64,000 nt of DNA from NCBI RefSeq assembly GCF_016863555.1, contig NZ_BOPC01000013.1, positions 1-64,000 on the forward strand, read 5' to 3'. Origin of the DNA: Micromonospora qiuiae (GTDB taxonomy: Bacteria; Actinomycetota; Actinomycetes; Mycobacteriales; Micromonosporaceae). Below the pieces are notes generated by a model. That model did no database searches and was not told where the DNA came from. It worked only from the letters and a program-made list of their open reading frames with translations. Made by a program: the position numbers and the translations under genes. Numbering within the stretch: the first letter of the stretch is position 1; each line of letters opens with the position of its first letter. Shown piece by piece: positions 63,444 through 64,000 of the stretch.

Positions 63444-64000
63444 ATGGCCGCGAAGGTTCCACGGGATCGCATCATCGAGTCAGCAGCGGCCCTGCTCGCC
63501 GAGGGTGGCAGGGACGCGGTGTCCACCCGCGCGGTCTGCGCGGCGGCCGGTGTTCAGACGCCCACGATCTACCGGCTCTTCGGCGACATGCGCGGCCTGC
63601 TCGACGCGGTCGCCAGCCACGGCTTCACCGCCTACCTCGCGCAGAAGTCGGCCATCCAGGACAGCGACGACCCGGTCGCGGACCTGCGAGCCGGATGGGA
63701 TCTGCACGTCGGGTTCGGCCTGGCTCAGCCATCCCTCTACACCCTCATCTTCGGTGACGCGCGTCCCGGTCAGGAGCCCGCGGCGGCCCTCAAGGCCGCC
63801 GAACTCCTCGCCTACCGGGTCAAGCGGATCGCCCAGGCCGGCCGCCTCCGGGTCAGTGAAGAGCGCGCTGCTCAGTTCGTCCACGCCACCGGCAAAGGCG
63901 TGACCCTCACCCTGATCGCGACACCACCAGAACAGCGCGACCTGGGTCTGTCGTCGATGGCCAGGGAATCGGTCCTGGCGGCGGTCACCAGCGAGTCCCC
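63444..64000 (+). CDS. TetR-family regulator (C-terminal part beyond window)
   Basis: ATG 63444 after GGAGG; 185 codons are visible and the frame is still open at the window end. HTH at about 27-55 ('STRAVCAAAGVQTPTIYRLFGDM'), ligand domain after. Divergent from the SDR remnant with two palindromic operators in between. Confidence 0.88.
   Translation, partial: MAAKVPRDRIIESAAALLAEGGRDAVSTRAVCAAAGVQTPTIYRLFGDMRGLLDAVASHGFTAYLAQKSAIQDSDDPVADLRAGWDLHVGFGLAQPSLYTLIFGDARPGQEPAAALKAAELLAYRVKRIAQAGRLRVSEERAAQFVHATGKGVTLTLIATPPEQRDLGLSSMARESVLAAVTSES

Overview
Organism. The window is very GC-rich (roughly 70 percent or more in most genes), uses GTG starts freely, and carries genes typical of actinomycetes: a PaaX regulator, DUF3117, TatB, a SigE-family sigma factor, DUF6758, DUF4190 proteins, and a galU-glp-rimJ-glpR/sepX cluster. 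The gene content and small intergenic repeats fit Micromonosporaceae (a Micromonospora-like organism). That placement is inference; no rRNA is present. Region 1 (1-31.7 kb) is ordinary chromosome: DNA repair (tag), an enoyl-CoA hydratase with a PaaX regulator, leucyl aminopeptidase, an O-methyltransferase, a membrane HtrA-like protease next to tatB and an Mrp/ApbC ATPase, a DUF1003/MgtE-like pair, PhzF, a malyl-CoA-lyase-type enzyme, SDR, radical SAM, a DCC/HTTM/thioredoxin neighbourhood, an SpoU methyltransferase, a PH-domain protein, a sigma factor with a membrane partner, PHP, MarC, a RecB-like nuclease and a Fur regulator. Region 2 (32.5-35.5 kb) is a lone NACHT-family NTPase gene, visibly less GC-rich than its surroundings and bracketed by an imperfect 19-bp direct repeat; it resembles the single-gene NLR-like anti-phage proteins. 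Region 3 (35.5-44.2 kb) returns to chromosome: FmdB-like zinc ribbon, 5-formyl-THF cyclo-ligase, a diguanylate cyclase, then galU-glp(moeA-like)-rimJ-glpR/sepX, the gephyrin-like cell-division locus of actinobacteria, then repeat-rich intergenic DNA and tRNA-Ala(CGC). Region 4 (44.2-62.2 kb) is an 18-kb integrative element in the 3' end of tRNA-Ala. A 50-bp copy of the tRNA 3' end lies at 62140-62189, followed by what looks like the displaced tRNA terminator. The left end carries a pSAM2-like int-xis-rep backbone in decay: int has three frameshifts, rep has lost its N-terminus, and no transfer gene is seen. The cargo is a mosaic of efflux pumps, SDR enzymes and regulators. Four genes near the left end are broken (two related AraC genes, one MFS gene and the integrase), whereas the centre (51-58 kb) is intact: an MmyB-like regulator diverges from a DHA2 efflux pump, and a five-gene operon (MFS, SDR, alpha/beta hydrolase, unknown, LLM flavin enzyme) lies beside it. 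A 23-bp motif is shared, with 19 matches, between the two promoter regions, suggesting one small regulon. A second MFS gene stops halfway at about 58.7 kb, where a different module begins (solute-binding/VWA protein plus Ser/Thr kinase with an HCD catalytic loop). Region 5 (62.2-64 kb) is chromosome again: an SDR, an SDR remnant with a large internal deletion, and a TetR regulator with two palindromic operators, running off the window. The best candidates for something new are the MmyB-motif regulon on the element, the NACHT gene, and the VWA/kinase pair.
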